Shown piece by piece: positions 6,509-6,701 of a stretch of DNA of 6,701 bases. The stretch lies in the NCBI GenBank assembly GCA_030634125.1, contig DAOWBJ010000093.1:1-6701 (forward strand), in the 5' to 3' direction. This DNA comes from Victivallales bacterium (GTDB lineage: Bacteria > Verrucomicrobiota > Lentisphaeria > Victivallales > Victivallaceae). Below the pieces are notes generated by a model. The model was given only the letters and a program-made list of their open reading frames with translations. It made no database searches and was not told where the DNA came from. The translations under genes were made by a program, and so were the position numbers. Position 1 is the first letter of the stretch. Every line of letters starts with the position of its first letter.

Positions 6509-6538
6509 AATATCCAATATCCAACACGGAATATCCAA
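6509..6538. repeat. AATATCCAA repeat cluster downstream of rodA
   Basis: Three exact copies of AATATCCAA lie at 6509-6517, 6516-6524 and 6530-6538, starting 10 bases after the rodA stop. I recall strings of GAATATCCAATATCCAAC type as dispersed intergenic elements in several bacterial phyla; membership of such a family is inference. There is no inverted repeat here that would make it an intrinsic terminator. Confidence 0.6.
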
Positions 6539-6701
6539 GAATGAAGGAAATACAAAAAAATAATTACTTTTTCCATCAACTCCGCGGCAACCGCATCAAT
6601 CCCGCGACGGCGGACCTTGCCAAAATAATGATTATGCTTCAAGGTGAACATGCCAGATTCGGCAGCAGAACGCTGGTTTCTAGCGTTAATAAAAACTGCG
6701 C
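6539..6701. other. Unassigned right-end segment, open on both strands
   Basis: On the plus strand an ATG at 6541 opens 53 codons to the edge (MKEIQKNNYFFHQLRG...), in the same frame as rodA and with no stop after the rodA TAA. On the minus strand a frame enters from the edge (...NQRSAAESGMFTLKHNHYFG), passes through the AATATCCAA repeat and continues antisense into rodA, which is not how a real gene would end. I recognise neither translation. The GC-richer stretch at about 6575-6625 contrasts with the flanks. It may be the start of a downstream gene or part of a dispersed element. Confidence 0.3.

Noticed and set aside
6403..6651. 82-residue minus-strand frame at the right end as a gene
   Set aside because: It reads through the AATATCCAA repeat and ends antisense inside rodA, with low-complexity hydrophobic content; not a credible complete gene.

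Overview
The window looks like an ordinary bacterial chromosome segment of moderate to low GC, with two outward-facing transcription units separated by an AT-rich control region at about 3010-3243. Taxonomy is inferred, not shown. The housekeeping genes are widespread in bacteria. The FHA-MoxR fusion and the short intergenic repeats (a CAATTTT-like heptad array at 2110-2137 and an AATATCCAA-type repeat at 6509-6538) resemble what I associate with the PVC/Lentisphaerota group. Other deeply branching Gram-negatives are possible.

Minus strand, read right to left from 3009: a TyrA-family prephenate/arogenate dehydrogenase; a stand-alone ABC ATPase of the ModF/YlmA-like type, starting at a TTG inside the heptad repeat; a gap of about 165 bases with a perfect 14-bp palindrome; a small membrane protein with Cys pairs at both ends; and an FHA-domain MoxR AAA+ ATPase that runs off the left edge. 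This last gene is the largest one cut by the window and covers all of positions 1-802.

Plus strand, read left to right from 3244: purA (adenylosuccinate synthetase), a family 2 glycosyltransferase overlapping purA by 8 bases, and a RodA/FtsW-family SEDS glycan polymerase 8 bases further on. The tight packing implies one transcript joining purine synthesis, a sugar transferase and peptidoglycan polymerisation. After the rodA stop comes a short dispersed-type repeat and about 160 bases that are open on both strands and unassigned.

No RNA genes, CRISPR array, insertion sequence or phage genes are visible. I do not see a convincing new multi-gene system. The points most worth a second look are the FHA-MoxR fusion with its small Cys-rich membrane neighbour, the ABC ATPase with Gln in place of the switch His, the heptad repeat that carries the ABC start codon, and the unassigned right end.
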